From positions 1 to 46,504 of the forward strand of contig JAUYEI010000074.1 of NCBI GenBank assembly GCA_030691385.1: a stretch of 46,504 nucleotides of DNA. The letters are read 5' to 3'. The notes beneath the pieces were generated by a model. That model did no database searches, was not told the origin of the DNA, and saw nothing but the letters and a program-made list of their open reading frames with translations. Source of the stretch: Azonexus sp. (GTDB lineage Bacteria; Pseudomonadota; Gammaproteobacteria; Burkholderiales; Rhodocyclaceae). The first letter of the stretch is position 1. The number at the start of each line of letters is the position of its first letter. A program made the position numbers and the translations under genes. Of the stretch, positions 29,631-38,101 are shown piece after piece.

Positions 29631-30194
29631 CTGTCATCACCCCAACAACTTTCCAGCTTTCTTGAATCCGTCGAGCGCCGCGCCTTCAAACAGGCGATGT
29701 TCGCCGTTCACGATGAAGATGCTGCGCTGGACATCGTCCAGGACGCCATGCTCAAACTGGCGGAAAAATACGGCGACCGACCTGACGAAGAGTACCCGAT
29801 GCTCTTCCAGCGAATTCTGCAGAACACCATTCGCGACTTTTACCGGCGCAGCAAGGTCCGCTCAATGTGGACAACGCTGCTGTCAGCGTTCTCCCCGGAC
29901 GACGACGAGGACTACGACCCGCTCGAAACGCTGGCTGCCGATGAAGACGATGCCGGCCCGAGAACACCGGAAAGCAAGCTTCAACAAGCGCAGACGCTCA
30001 ACCTGATTGATGAAGAAATAAAAAAATTACCTGCACGTCAACGCGAAGCCTTTCTCATGCGTTATTGGGAAGACATGGACGTCGCTGAAACCGCAGCGGC
30101 GATGGGCTGCTCAGAAGGCAGCGTCAAAACCCATTGCTCGCGCGCCACTCACGCGCTGGCAGCCGCCCTGTCGGCAAGAGGTATAAAACTATGA
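29631..30194 (+). CDS. ECF-like RNA polymerase sigma factor
   Basis: 187 aa if it starts at CTG 29631 (SSPQQLSSFLESVERRAFKQ then the first Met). Region 2 follows (AVHDEDAALDIVQDAMLKLAEKY, FQRILQNTIRDFYRRSKVR), then an acidic linker (DDDEDYDPLETLAADEDDA) and region 4 with a clear helix-turn-helix (LPARQREAFLMRYWEDMDVAETAAAMGCSEGSVKTH). The ATG at 29697 would cut off the first region-2 helix; no ATG, GTG or TTG exists in frame above it back to the promoter. Its stop overlaps the ATG of a one-TM protein (ATGA), the usual sigma/anti-sigma coupling. Target genes unknown. Confidence 0.85.
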   Translation: MSSPQQLSSFLESVERRAFKQAMFAVHDEDAALDIVQDAMLKLAEKYGDRPDEEYPMLFQRILQNTIRDFYRRSKVRSMWTTLLSAFSPDDDEDYDPLETLAADEDDAGPRTPESKLQQAQTLNLIDEEIKKLPARQREAFLMRYWEDMDVAETAAAMGCSEGSVKTHCSRATHALAAALSARGIKL

Positions 30195-30574
30195 ACGAAG
30201 AGCGTTACGCATATCGAGTTCGGCAAGCGTTGAACCTTGGTTTGAACAATATTCCGCCTGCTGCGTCGCGGAGGCTGGAAGCCGCTCGTCATCTGGCGCT
30301 GGCGCGGCAAAAACAGGCCGAGCCGCAAATGATCATGACCGGCGCTGGCATGTCGTCATTCCGGACGGATGCCTACGTCCCGTATCTCAAGCAAGCTCTT
30401 GCCGTGCTAGCCTTGCTGCTCGGCATGTGGATGTCTTTCTATTGGCATAGTATCCAGTACATCACTGAACAGGAAGACGTGGATAGCGCCTTGCTCACCG
30501 ATGACCTTCCCCCCGATGCTTTTCTGGACAACGACTTCTTCGAATGGTTAAAAGACGACTCCTCGGAGGAATAA
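30191..30574 (+). CDS. DUF3619 one-TM protein, candidate anti-sigma factor
   Basis: 127 aa, starting MNEERYAYRVRQALNLGLNN. A cytosolic N-terminal 70 residues, one membrane helix (LAVLALLLGMWMSFYWH) and a short acidic outer tail (DDLPPDAFLDNDFFEWLKDD). Matches DUF3619, a family found beside this type of sigma factor in betaproteobacteria. The topology and the ATGA overlap fit an anti-sigma factor, but the cytosolic part has no recognised anti-sigma motif, so the role is inferred from context. Confidence 0.75.
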   Translation: MNEERYAYRVRQALNLGLNNIPPAASRRLEAARHLALARQKQAEPQMIMTGAGMSSFRTDAYVPYLKQALAVLALLLGMWMSFYWHSIQYITEQEDVDSALLTDDLPPDAFLDNDFFEWLKDDSSEE

Positions 30575-31101
30575 TCCTCTGTTTTTGCCTGACTACCGTC
30601 ATTGCCGTCGAACCGCCAACATCGGCGATCATAGGTACGCCGCCGCAACCAAGATGGATTCAGTTAAGCACCCAGCAAAGAGACATACTCGCCCCCCTCT
30701 CCAAGGACTGGGACCACATGGAGAACATCCGCAAGAAAAAATGGCTGGGTATCGCTGATCGCTACCCGAACATGAAACAGGATGAGCAACAACGCATGCA
30801 GTATCGAATGCGCGAATGGGCCAACCTGACGCCAGAGCAACGCTCCAAGGTTAGAAGTTCATTCAAGGACTTCAATCAATTGCCGCCGGAACAAAAACAG
30901 GTGGTCAAGCAAAAATGGGATGTCTACACGAATCTGCCACCCGAACAGCAGCAGAGACTCCGCGAAAACAGCAGGTCATCCAAGTTGCTGGCACCACCAA
31001 CTGACTCAAGCAGCGCCGGGACAAACAGCACGGCCACCCCATCCACAACGGCAGTCGGTTCGTCGAGCCAACCCCCGGCCGTAGAAACAAGCAAACACTG
31101 A
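30544..31101 (+). CDS. DUF3106 secreted protein
   Basis: 185 aa. Signal peptide (RRLLGGIILCFCLTTVIA), then helical repeats with a recurring LxPEQ motif: NLTPEQRSKVR, QLPPEQKQVVKQKW and NLPPEQQQRLRE, about 20 residues apart. The tail is Ser/Thr/Pro-rich. Matches DUF3106. The pattern recalls LTPEQ-type periplasmic sensors such as CpxP/ZraP, which suggests a periplasmic sensing or buffering part, but this is inference. It starts 31 bp inside the DUF3619 gene and its stop overlaps the RDD gene. Confidence 0.8.
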   Translation: MVKRRLLGGIILCFCLTTVIAVEPPTSAIIGTPPQPRWIQLSTQQRDILAPLSKDWDHMENIRKKKWLGIADRYPNMKQDEQQRMQYRMREWANLTPEQRSKVRSSFKDFNQLPPEQKQVVKQKWDVYTNLPPEQQQRLRENSRSSKLLAPPTDSSSAGTNSTATPSTTAVGSSSQPPAVETSKH

Positions 31102-31514
31102 TGCCAACCTCACTCCCCGGCATCAGGCGCCGCCTGGTCTGCATGCTGTATGAAAGCCTTGTCGTTTTTTCAATCCTGCTGATTGGTTTTCTGCTACCGC
31201 AAATTGTCCTTTCGGGGTTCCATTTCGAGCTATCGCCCCGGATACTTTGGCTTCACGTTTTGCTGTTGCTGCTGGTCTATTTTGCCTGGTGCTGGCTCAA
31301 TGGTGGGCAAACCTTGCCAATGAAGACATGGAAACTGCGCATCGTCTCGGCAGAGGGAGCGCCATTGCGCCCTTTGCAGGCAATTCTTCGCTACCTGGCG
31401 GCGTGGCCAAGCATTCTGTTGTTCGGAACAGGCATATTCTGGGCGCTATTCGACAAGGAGCATCAGTTCCTGCATGACAGAATTGCCGGAACCCGAATAG
31501 TCAGCACAAACTGA
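31101..31514 (+). CDS. RDD family membrane protein
   Basis: 137 aa, ATG sharing the A of the DUF3106 stop. R..R near the start (GIRRRLVCMLYESLVVFSILLIGF), two to three membrane helices, NGGQTLPMKTWKLRIVS and a closing DKEHQFLHDRIAGTRIV, the full RDD signature. Often next to sigma or transport genes; function not known. Last gene of the four-gene sigma operon. Confidence 0.88.
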   Translation: MPTSLPGIRRRLVCMLYESLVVFSILLIGFLLPQIVLSGFHFELSPRILWLHVLLLLLVYFAWCWLNGGQTLPMKTWKLRIVSAEGAPLRPLQAILRYLAAWPSILLFGTGIFWALFDKEHQFLHDRIAGTRIVSTN

Positions 31515-31517
31515 CTA

Positions 31518-31918
31518 AGGAGCCGAGAAACAATAACGTGAACATTCTGGCCGTGCTGGCGGGCGCGCTGCGGCGTTGCCGGTCGCTTGCAGGTAATGGC
31601 CATGCGGCGCGACCGGCGCCTTGCATCGCATCCCGCCAGCACACCCATATTTGTCCAACTTATTATCCTTGAAACCTCAGTTGACCGCTCATCCATGCCT
31701 GGTCTGCCGCGTGAATACGGGCTCCCATGCCTTCGCGGCCATTCACCCGTTGGGTGACAGCGCGACGCGGCTGCTGGCACGTCTGGTCGGGCGTCCGGCT
31801 TGGTCGCTTCTCCTTGCAGGCATGAGCCTGCTGCGGCGTCGCTTCGCGCCGGCCATCCCGCCCAGGCGCACCATCAGCCGCGTCCAACCGAGGTTTCAAG
31901 GATTATTTCTCGGCTCCT
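31518..31918. mobile_element. Palindromic element (about 161 bp before interruption) split by MITE copy B
   Basis: Left end AGGAGCCGAGAAACAATAA (31518-31536). If copy B and one duplicate are removed, the right end reads TTATTATTTCTCGGCTCCT, inverse to the left end over 18 of 19 bases. Inside are further nested inverted pairs: GTGCTGGCGGG/CCCGCCAGCAC (31553-31563, 31632-31642) and GCCGGTCGC/GCGACCGGC (31578-31586, 31609-31617). It fills the space between convergent RDD and lptG genes and reaches into the lptG stop codon. It could also act as a large bidirectional terminator. Confidence 0.65.
31667..31901 (-). mobile_element. MITE-like element, copy B (235 bp), with 5-bp target duplication
   Basis: Same element as 18433-18657, inverted. 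Ends CCTTGAAACCTCAGTTG and CAACCGAGGTTTCAAGG (one mismatch). Flanked on both sides by ATTAT (31662-31666 and 31902-31906), a perfect target duplication. Differs from copy A by a 10-bp insertion near the right end of the element and about a dozen changes. Confidence 0.8.
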
Positions 31919-33002
31919 AACGGCGCTCAACCCACCACAGCATACCCATCGCAGTGACCAGGAATAGCGCAGCAGGCGCCGTTGCACTGGCAAATGGTGG
32001 CCAGGAATTGATCACCCCGAGATTTGAAAAAAGGCCATTCAGGGCATAGAAAAGTATGCCCAGCATGACCCCGGCAAAAATCTTCAGACTGACGCCGCCA
32101 ACCCGGTCATGCGAATAACCAAAAGGAAGCGCCAGTGCGACCATGACCAGTGCGGTTAACGGATAAACAAGCTTTTTCCAGAGGGCAATCTGGTAACGCT
32201 CGGCCTTCTGCTTGTTTTCGACCAGATGCCGGGTGTAGTTGAAGAGGCCATAGAGTGACATCCGCTCGGGCGCGACTGTCAAAATAGCCAATAAATCCGG
32301 GTTGACCGCAGAATGCCAGTCCATCGAGTCACTGGATTCGACACGCGATGCATCCGCATCAAGGACGGTTCTGACCACCCCTTTCAATAGCCATCGGTCA
32401 GGCAATTGAAAGGTCGCCTCACGGGCATCAGTCACCGACTCCAGCGTATTGTCAGCAGTAAACCGATAGATTCGCACGCCTTCCAGCGTGGCATCCGAAT
32501 TGGCCTTGCGAATATTGATGAAACTGCGCCCATCCTTGATCCACAAACCGCTTTGCAGACCGCTGCGGGCAATGACCTTGCTCAACGCCTTGGCCTTGAT
32601 TTCCTGAGCCAGCCGTTCGCTAAAAGGTACCAGCACCTCACCAAAAACGAAGGTCAGCAACGCCAACAGCGCAGCTACGCGAAACAAGGTCATCAGCAAA
32701 TCTGACGTCGCCAGACCGGATGCCCGCAGTACCGTCAGTTCGGAATGCCTGGCCAGTGTAGACAAGGCATACAAAGTGCCGATCAGGGCGGCAATCGGAA
32801 TCAGCTCGTAGATGAGCCCTGGCAGGCCGAGCGCCACAAACAAGGCAGCTCGCCCCGCTGTGTAATCAGCCCGTCCAACGTTTCGCAGCTCATCGACGAA
32901 ATTGAAAAAACTGAATAGCGCCAAAAAAGCCAGCAAGACAAGAAAGACTGCGGCGAGGACTTCCCGCATCAGGTAGCGTTGATGCGTATTCGCCTTAAAC
33001 AC
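31917..33002 (-). CDS. lptG: LPS export system permease LptG
   Basis: 361 aa from a GTG at 33002 that overlaps the lptF stop by 8 bases and has a G-rich ribosome site. Six membrane helices in the YjgP/YjgQ pattern: three at the N-terminus (from MREVLAAVFLVLLAFLALF), a periplasmic beta-jellyroll (about 135-270) and three at the C-terminus. With LptF and LptB it extracts LPS from the inner membrane. Further upstream reading is lptF antisense of frame and rejected. Confidence 0.93.
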   Translation of the reverse strand: MFKANTHQRYLMREVLAAVFLVLLAFLALFSFFNFVDELRNVGRADYTAGRAALFVALGLPGLIYELIPIAALIGTLYALSTLARHSELTVLRASGLATSDLLMTLFRVAALLALLTFVFGEVLVPFSERLAQEIKAKALSKVIARSGLQSGLWIKDGRSFINIRKANSDATLEGVRIYRFTADNTLESVTDAREATFQLPDRWLLKGVVRTVLDADASRVESSDSMDWHSAVNPDLLAILTVAPERMSLYGLFNYTRHLVENKQKAERYQIALWKKLVYPLTALVMVALALPFGYSHDRVGGVSLKIFAGVMLGILFYALNGLFSNLGVINSWPPFASATAPAALFLVTAMGMLWWVERR

Positions 33003-34080
33003 CGGCCCCCCCCTGCCATGGCATGCGCACGGCGATGCGCCGGTAAAACAGCAACACCAATGGCACCAGCATAATGGCGTGGATAACCCAAACACCGATC
33101 CAGAACGACAGCTTTCCCTGAGCAACCCATGCCTGGGCAACCCATAGCAGATTGCTGTATATCGCATAGATAAGCACGGCAATCAACATGTTGGCCGAGC
33201 GGCCGGCACGCGGATTGACATAGGAAAGAGGAATGGCCAGCAGCGCCAGAATCAAGGCCGAGACGGGAAGCCCGATTCGCCAGAGAAGTTCGCCACGCGC
33301 CTTGTTGCTGTCATCCTTGAGCAGCTCAGGCATCGACAGCCGATTGGGCAATGGCTCCGTGGGTTTGGCTTCGGCATCTTCAGTACGCACCCGATACCGC
33401 TCGAATTCCATTACCCGAAACTCCGGCGACCCGGGCTCCACCTCGTAACGGCGCCCTTTCTCCAGAACGACGAAACGGTCGCCGTTTTCCGCGAATTCCT
33501 GGTAGCCCTGATCGGACACCACGACACCGAGCTTTCCATCCTGAAAACTCGCAACAAAGATATTCCCGAGCAGCGCCTCTCCTTCATCGAGAGCCTCGAC
33601 GAAGAAAACACGCTTCCCGGCCTTGGACTCCTGAAAAACCCCCGGAGACACCTGGGAAACGTCGCTACGCGCCGACAGAACCTGCCGATATTGCGCAGTA
33701 TTCAAGTTGGCCCACGGTGAGAGAAAACCGGCCAGCGCCGCGATGACCAGAACGAAAGGCAATGCAAACTTCAGTACGGGCTGCAACCAGGTAGTGAGCG
33801 GCAAGCCACAGGTGCTCCATACGACCATTTCGGAATCACGATAGGCTCGCGTCAAACTCAGCAGAATCGATACGAAAAGCATCAAGCTCAGCACGAGCGG
33901 CATGAAGTTCAACAAGGCGAAGCCGAGCAGCGAGGCAACCGCCTCGGGCACAATACGCCCACCGACGGCCTCTTTGAGGAGGCGGATCAACAGTATGGAA
34001 GCCAGGATCGCCAGCAGGGCAACACTAATGCCAGCGGCTGCCTGAGCAAATTCGCGCCGGGCGGCACGTTCGAATATCAT
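32995..34080 (-). CDS. lptF: LPS export system permease LptF
   Basis: 361 aa starting MIFERAARREFAQAAAG, the LptF opening. Three helices, a periplasmic domain (about 125-255, with GVFQESKAGKRVFFVE), three helices. Partner of LptG. Divergent from pepA, as in most proteobacteria. Confidence 0.95.
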   Translation of the reverse strand: MIFERAARREFAQAAAGISVALLAILASILLIRLLKEAVGGRIVPEAVASLLGFALLNFMPLVLSLMLFVSILLSLTRAYRDSEMVVWSTCGLPLTTWLQPVLKFALPFVLVIAALAGFLSPWANLNTAQYRQVLSARSDVSQVSPGVFQESKAGKRVFFVEALDEGEALLGNIFVASFQDGKLGVVVSDQGYQEFAENGDRFVVLEKGRRYEVEPGSPEFRVMEFERYRVRTEDAEAKPTEPLPNRLSMPELLKDDSNKARGELLWRIGLPVSALILALLAIPLSYVNPRAGRSANMLIAVLIYAIYSNLLWVAQAWVAQGKLSFWIGVWVIHAIMLVPLVLLFYRRIAVRMPWQGGAGV

Positions 34081-34151
34081 GCTTTGACGAAACCGAAAAA
34101 AAACGAGGATAATCCCTCGGAAACTGATATTTCCCTGATCAGGAGCAGCTT

Positions 34152-35648
34152 GTGGAATTTAGCATAAAAAGTGGCAGCCCGGAGAAACAGCGCAGCGCCT
34201 GCGTCGTTGTCGGCGTCTTTGAATCAAGGAAGCTGACCCTTCCTGCCGAGCTGCTCGACAAGGCATCCGGCGGCCACATTGCCGATATCGTCCGGCGCGG
34301 CGACATGGAAGGAAAGTCCGGTAGCACGCTGTTGCTGCACAACGTGCCGGGCACGCTATGCGACCGCATCCTGCTCGTCGGCCTCGGCAAGGAAAAGGAC
34401 TTTCGCGAGAAGGAATTTGGCAGTGCCATCAGCGCAACAGTCAAAGTGCTCAACGAAACCGGCGCTTTCGATGCCTCCATCTTCCTGACCGAACTCACCG
34501 TCAAAAAACGCAGCATAGGCTGGCGGATTCGCCAGGCAACGCTGGCCGCCCTGGACGCGACCTACAAATTCGAGCAATTCAAGAGCAAGAAGGAAGATGT
34601 TCGGCGCCCATTGCGCAAGCTGACATTCAGCGTTGAAAGACGGAATGAGCTCGCTCCAGCCGAGGAAGCGCTGAACCAGGGGCTAGCCATCGCCGAAGGC
34701 GTGGCGATGACCAAGGACCTGGGCAACCTGCCCCCCAATATCTGCCACCCAACCTATCTGGCCGAGCAAGCACAGGCTATGGCCGGGAAATTCAAGCTCG
34801 GCTGCGAAGTTCTCGATCGCGCCGACATGGAAAAACTCGGCATGCATTCCCTGCTCGCCGTTGCCCATGGTTCGCACCAGCCGCCCAAACTGATTGTTCT
34901 CAGTTACAAGGGCGGCAAGGCTGCTGAAAAACCGGTCGTCCTGGTGGGCAAGGGCATCACTTTCGACACGGGCGGTATTTCGCTGAAGCCCGGCGCCGAA
35001 ATGGACGAAATGAAATACGACATGTGCGGCGCCGCCAGTGTCCTCGGCACCATGCATGCCGTTGCCCGGATGGCTCTGCCGATCAATCTGACCGTCATCG
35101 TTCCGGCCACTGAAAACATGCCTGATGGCAAAGCAACGCGTCCCGGCGACATTGTCACGTCGATGTCCGGCCAGACCATCGAAATCCTCAACACCGATGC
35201 CGAAGGTCGCCTGATCCTGTGCGATGCACTGACCTACGCCGAGCGCTTCGAACCGGACACGGTGATCGATGTCGCGACGCTGACCGGCGCCTGCGTCGTC
35301 GCCCTGGGTAACGTCGCCACCGGCCTGTTCGCCAACAAGGATGGCCTCGCCCGCGAACTGCTCGATGCCGGCGACGAAGCCTACGATCGTGCCTGGCACA
35401 TGCCGCTGTGGGATGACTACCAGGAACTCTTGAAAAGTCCGTTTGCCGACATGGCCAACATTGGCGGTCGCTGGGGCGGTGCCATTTCGGCCGCTTGCTT
35501 CCTGTCGCGTTTCACCAAGAAATTCGACTGGGCGCACCTCGACATCGCTGGCACCGCCTGGAAATCCGGCGCCAGCAAAGGCGCCACGGGCCGGCCCGTT
35601 CCCTTGTTGACGCATTACCTGCTGCAACGCGCAGGCAAGCTCAATTGA
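34152..35648 (+). CDS. pepA: Leucyl aminopeptidase (PepA, M17)
   Basis: 498 aa, GTG start with AGGAG seven bases upstream. C-terminal M17 domain with metal/catalytic motifs GKGITFDTGGISLKPG and the signature NTDAEGRL; the N-terminal domain (1-170) can bind DNA in E. coli PepA. Cytosolic hexamer with two metal ions. Its stop overlaps the holC start (TTGA). Confidence 0.97.
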   Translation: MEFSIKSGSPEKQRSACVVVGVFESRKLTLPAELLDKASGGHIADIVRRGDMEGKSGSTLLLHNVPGTLCDRILLVGLGKEKDFREKEFGSAISATVKVLNETGAFDASIFLTELTVKKRSIGWRIRQATLAALDATYKFEQFKSKKEDVRRPLRKLTFSVERRNELAPAEEALNQGLAIAEGVAMTKDLGNLPPNICHPTYLAEQAQAMAGKFKLGCEVLDRADMEKLGMHSLLAVAHGSHQPPKLIVLSYKGGKAAEKPVVLVGKGITFDTGGISLKPGAEMDEMKYDMCGAASVLGTMHAVARMALPINLTVIVPATENMPDGKATRPGDIVTSMSGQTIEILNTDAEGRLILCDALTYAERFEPDTVIDVATLTGACVVALGNVATGLFANKDGLARELLDAGDEAYDRAWHMPLWDDYQELLKSPFADMANIGGRWGGAISAACFLSRFTKKFDWAHLDIAGTAWKSGASKGATGRPVPLLTHYLLQRAGKLN

Positions 35649-36067
35649 CGCAGGTTTTTTTCTATCACGGCGCCTCTGACAAGATCGCCGCGGCCTGCGC
35701 CTTGCTGAGCGGCGCCTACGCGAAGAAAAAGCCGATGCTGGTTTACGCTGTCGATAATTCAGTCGCCAGCAGCGTCGACCGCATGTTGTGGACGCATTCG
35801 GCGCTTAGTTTCGTGCCGCACTGTCGGGCCGATTCACCGCTCGCTGCCGAAACACCCATCCTGATCACGGACAAGCTGGAAAACATCCCGCAGGACGAAC
35901 GCCTGATGAACCTGAGCCAGGAAATACCGCCCGGCTTTTCGCGCTTCGAGAGCCTGATCGAAGTCGTTGGTCAGGAAGAGAACGACCGCACAGCCGCCAG
36001 AGATCGTGTCAAGTTCTACAAGGATCGCGGCTACGAAGTCCGCTACTTCGACCTCAGCGATCGCTAA
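35645..36067 (+). CDS. holC: DNA polymerase III chi subunit
   Basis: 140 aa with TTG start (MTQVFFYHGASDKIAAACALL). Pattern LVYAVDNSVASSVDRMLWTHSALSFVPHC and ITDKLENIPQDERLMNLS matches chi, which links the clamp loader (through psi) to SSB. Usual pepA-holC-valS order, here interrupted by two extra genes before valS. A longer upstream frame is pepA and rejected. Confidence 0.94.
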   Translation: MTQVFFYHGASDKIAAACALLSGAYAKKKPMLVYAVDNSVASSVDRMLWTHSALSFVPHCRADSPLAAETPILITDKLENIPQDERLMNLSQEIPPGFSRFESLIEVVGQEENDRTAARDRVKFYKDRGYEVRYFDLSDR

Positions 36068-36076
36068 GGAACCCGC

Positions 36077-36454
36077 GTGCCCAGCCCCATCATTGCCCGA
36101 GCCGACGCCCTGATGCATCGCCGACGCCAGACCGACAGCGAATTGGACGACGTACCGGTACTCACCGACAGCGTCGATGAGTTCGACGACATTCCGGTTC
36201 TCACCGAAGTCGAGCCGATGCCGGAAATGGAAACCGTGCCTGAACCGCCCGAAGTCGCCGTCGAAGCAGTGGCCGACACTCCCCTGCAGATAGCACCGGA
36301 AGTGCCCTCGAGCATCGATCCGGGTTTGCGTGACGAGCTTATTCGCGAACTCACCGGCCGCATCGAGGACCGCATCAAGGCTGCCTTGCCCGAGATAATC
36401 AGTTCGACCATCAGGGATTTTCTGGCCGAACAGAAAATGATCGAGAACAGTTAG
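36077..36454 (+). CDS. Acidic hypothetical protein
   Basis: 125 aa, GTG start at 36077 with AAGGA upstream. Very acidic middle with a duplicated segment LDDVPVLT and FDDIPVLT (residues about 23-42) and many Glu/Pro; the C-terminal 45 residues form a helix (LRDELIRELTGRIEDRIKAALPEI) with an amphipathic look. No signal peptide. No family recognised; its place between holC and valS suggests a conserved Rhodocyclales gene, perhaps a protein-binding adaptor. Function unknown. Confidence 0.65.
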   Translation: MPSPIIARADALMHRRRQTDSELDDVPVLTDSVDEFDDIPVLTEVEPMPEMETVPEPPEVAVEAVADTPLQIAPEVPSSIDPGLRDELIRELTGRIEDRIKAALPEIISSTIRDFLAEQKMIENS

Positions 36455-36497
36455 CCAGTACCTGATCGCGGCCCTTTGGGCCGCCACCCAAATCCCC

Positions 36498-38042
36498 ATG
36501 AACCCGAGCAATTCATTCGCTTCCGCCTCGACGGCGGCCCCCCGCTTTCCTTTCACGTTATCCGGCGTCATCGTACTCGTCGCCATTTACGCCTCGATTC
36601 ACGCACTGACCCGCTTGTTTTCGTCAGGCAATCTCGGCGAGGACGACCCGCTCGACAACCTCATCGCCCAGACCCTCGCGCCAGGTTACAACGTCGAGCA
36701 AGGCCCACTCTACAACTGGGCCTTATGGTGTTTACAGCATATTTTCGGCGCCGGCCTTTCGGGCTTTCTGTTCCTCAAATATGCACTGCTGGTCGCCATG
36801 GCTGGCTGCCTTTATCAAATCACGCGAAAAGTTACGCAAAGCGCGCTGTGGGCGTTCATTGCCGTCGAATCGATGGCCACGGTCTACCAGATTTTTTGGC
36901 GTTTTCATGAAGGTTTTACCCATCGCGTCGGTGCCATGGTGCTGGCTGTTGCTACCGTGTGGGCGATTTTTCGTCTGCTTGATCGCTCTAGTCTTGGCAA
37001 TTACCTGCTGCTGGCCACGCTGATCGGACTGGGCCTGCTCACCGAACACATTTACGCCTTTGCCCTGTTCGCCACACTGCTCGCCGCCTGGCTGCAACCG
37101 TCCGTGCGGAAAACGGTTTTCTCGCTGCCGATGCTGGCGTCGCTGCCGGTCACCTTGCTGATCGTGACGCCCTATGCACTCTGGCTGGCCGCCGACCCGC
37201 AGCACTTGACGGCCCTGAGCACAAACCTGCTGCCGGAAATCCCCGCCCACTCACTGCCTGGTATAACTGCTGGCCTGCGCGATGCCTTCACCTTTCCGCT
37301 GCTCGTTCTGTCGCCCTACATCGTGATCCTGCCGATGGTCTTTCCGGCCATCTTCCGGACAATTTTCAGGCAATCCCGGCTTCGTTCGAGCGATCCGCTG
37401 ATCTTCGACCCCAAGCTTTTTCTCTTCCACATTCTGCTCATCGAACTGAGCGGACTCGTCCTCTTCAACGGCCTGCTCTACTCCCGCTCGAACTACGCAG
37501 TACACAGCATCCTGCCCATGCTCGTCATCGCCATTCCCTGGCTGACCGAGAAGGTCCGCGAGACCAATCCGACGCCGCGCCGGGTGCAAGTGTTCATGGC
37601 TGTCCTGCTCGGTTTCACGATCACCGCCTATGCCGTGCGCAGCGGCAACCTGTTCGTCTACGAGCCTTTCTGCTCACGTTGCCGCTGGGCCGTGCCCTAC
37701 GCCGAACTCGCCGGCAAACTGCGTGAGCAGGGCTTTGACCGGGGAACCATCATGGTCAACGACCCCCATGTCGGCGGCAACCTCCGCCGCTTTTTCCCGG
37801 AGTCCCGCGTTGTGATGTCCGGCCTGCCCACGCTGGCTGGCGACAACAGAAAAATCGCCGTCGTCTGGCCCGTGCCGGACAAGAACGCCGAGATGCCTGC
37901 CAACTTGCGCAATGCCACTGCCGCCGCCCATATGCTGACCTCGCCGGGAATCGTCGAGTTGCCCTGGAAACACCTGTGGAAACCGCTCGGCTACCGGACC
38001 TCGAGCTGGGGCACGGCGATCATGGAGACACCGAAGCAGTAG
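36498..38042 (+). CDS. GT-C type (PMT/ArnT-like) membrane glycosyltransferase
   Basis: 514 aa with about ten membrane helices in the first 390 residues and a soluble C-terminal part. After the first helix the loop carries GEDDPLDNLIAQTLAPGYNV and QGPLYNWALW, the acidic (D/E)D catalytic loop and following pattern of GT39/GT83 family enzymes that use lipid-linked sugars. Likely transfers a sugar from polyprenyl phosphate on the periplasmic side, to lipid A, glycan or protein; acceptor unknown. No partner genes nearby. Confidence 0.75.
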   Translation: MNPSNSFASASTAAPRFPFTLSGVIVLVAIYASIHALTRLFSSGNLGEDDPLDNLIAQTLAPGYNVEQGPLYNWALWCLQHIFGAGLSGFLFLKYALLVAMAGCLYQITRKVTQSALWAFIAVESMATVYQIFWRFHEGFTHRVGAMVLAVATVWAIFRLLDRSSLGNYLLLATLIGLGLLTEHIYAFALFATLLAAWLQPSVRKTVFSLPMLASLPVTLLIVTPYALWLAADPQHLTALSTNLLPEIPAHSLPGITAGLRDAFTFPLLVLSPYIVILPMVFPAIFRTIFRQSRLRSSDPLIFDPKLFLFHILLIELSGLVLFNGLLYSRSNYAVHSILPMLVIAIPWLTEKVRETNPTPRRVQVFMAVLLGFTITAYAVRSGNLFVYEPFCSRCRWAVPYAELAGKLREQGFDRGTIMVNDPHVGGNLRRFFPESRVVMSGLPTLAGDNRKIAVVWPVPDKNAEMPANLRNATAAAHMLTSPGIVELPWKHLWKPLGYRTSSWGTAIMETPKQ

Positions 38043-38101
38043 GCCGGACGCGCTGACAATCGCGGGTATAATCATGGGTTTTCCCCTTTTCCGACAAGCC
38101 C

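Noticed and set aside
31621..31920. 99-codon frame through MITE copy B
   Set aside because: Lies within the repeat elements and is matched by an open frame on the other strand; treated as element sequence.
38053..38072. CTGACA/TATAAT as a valS promoter
   Set aside because: The gap between the two boxes is only 8 bases; only the -10 is plausible.
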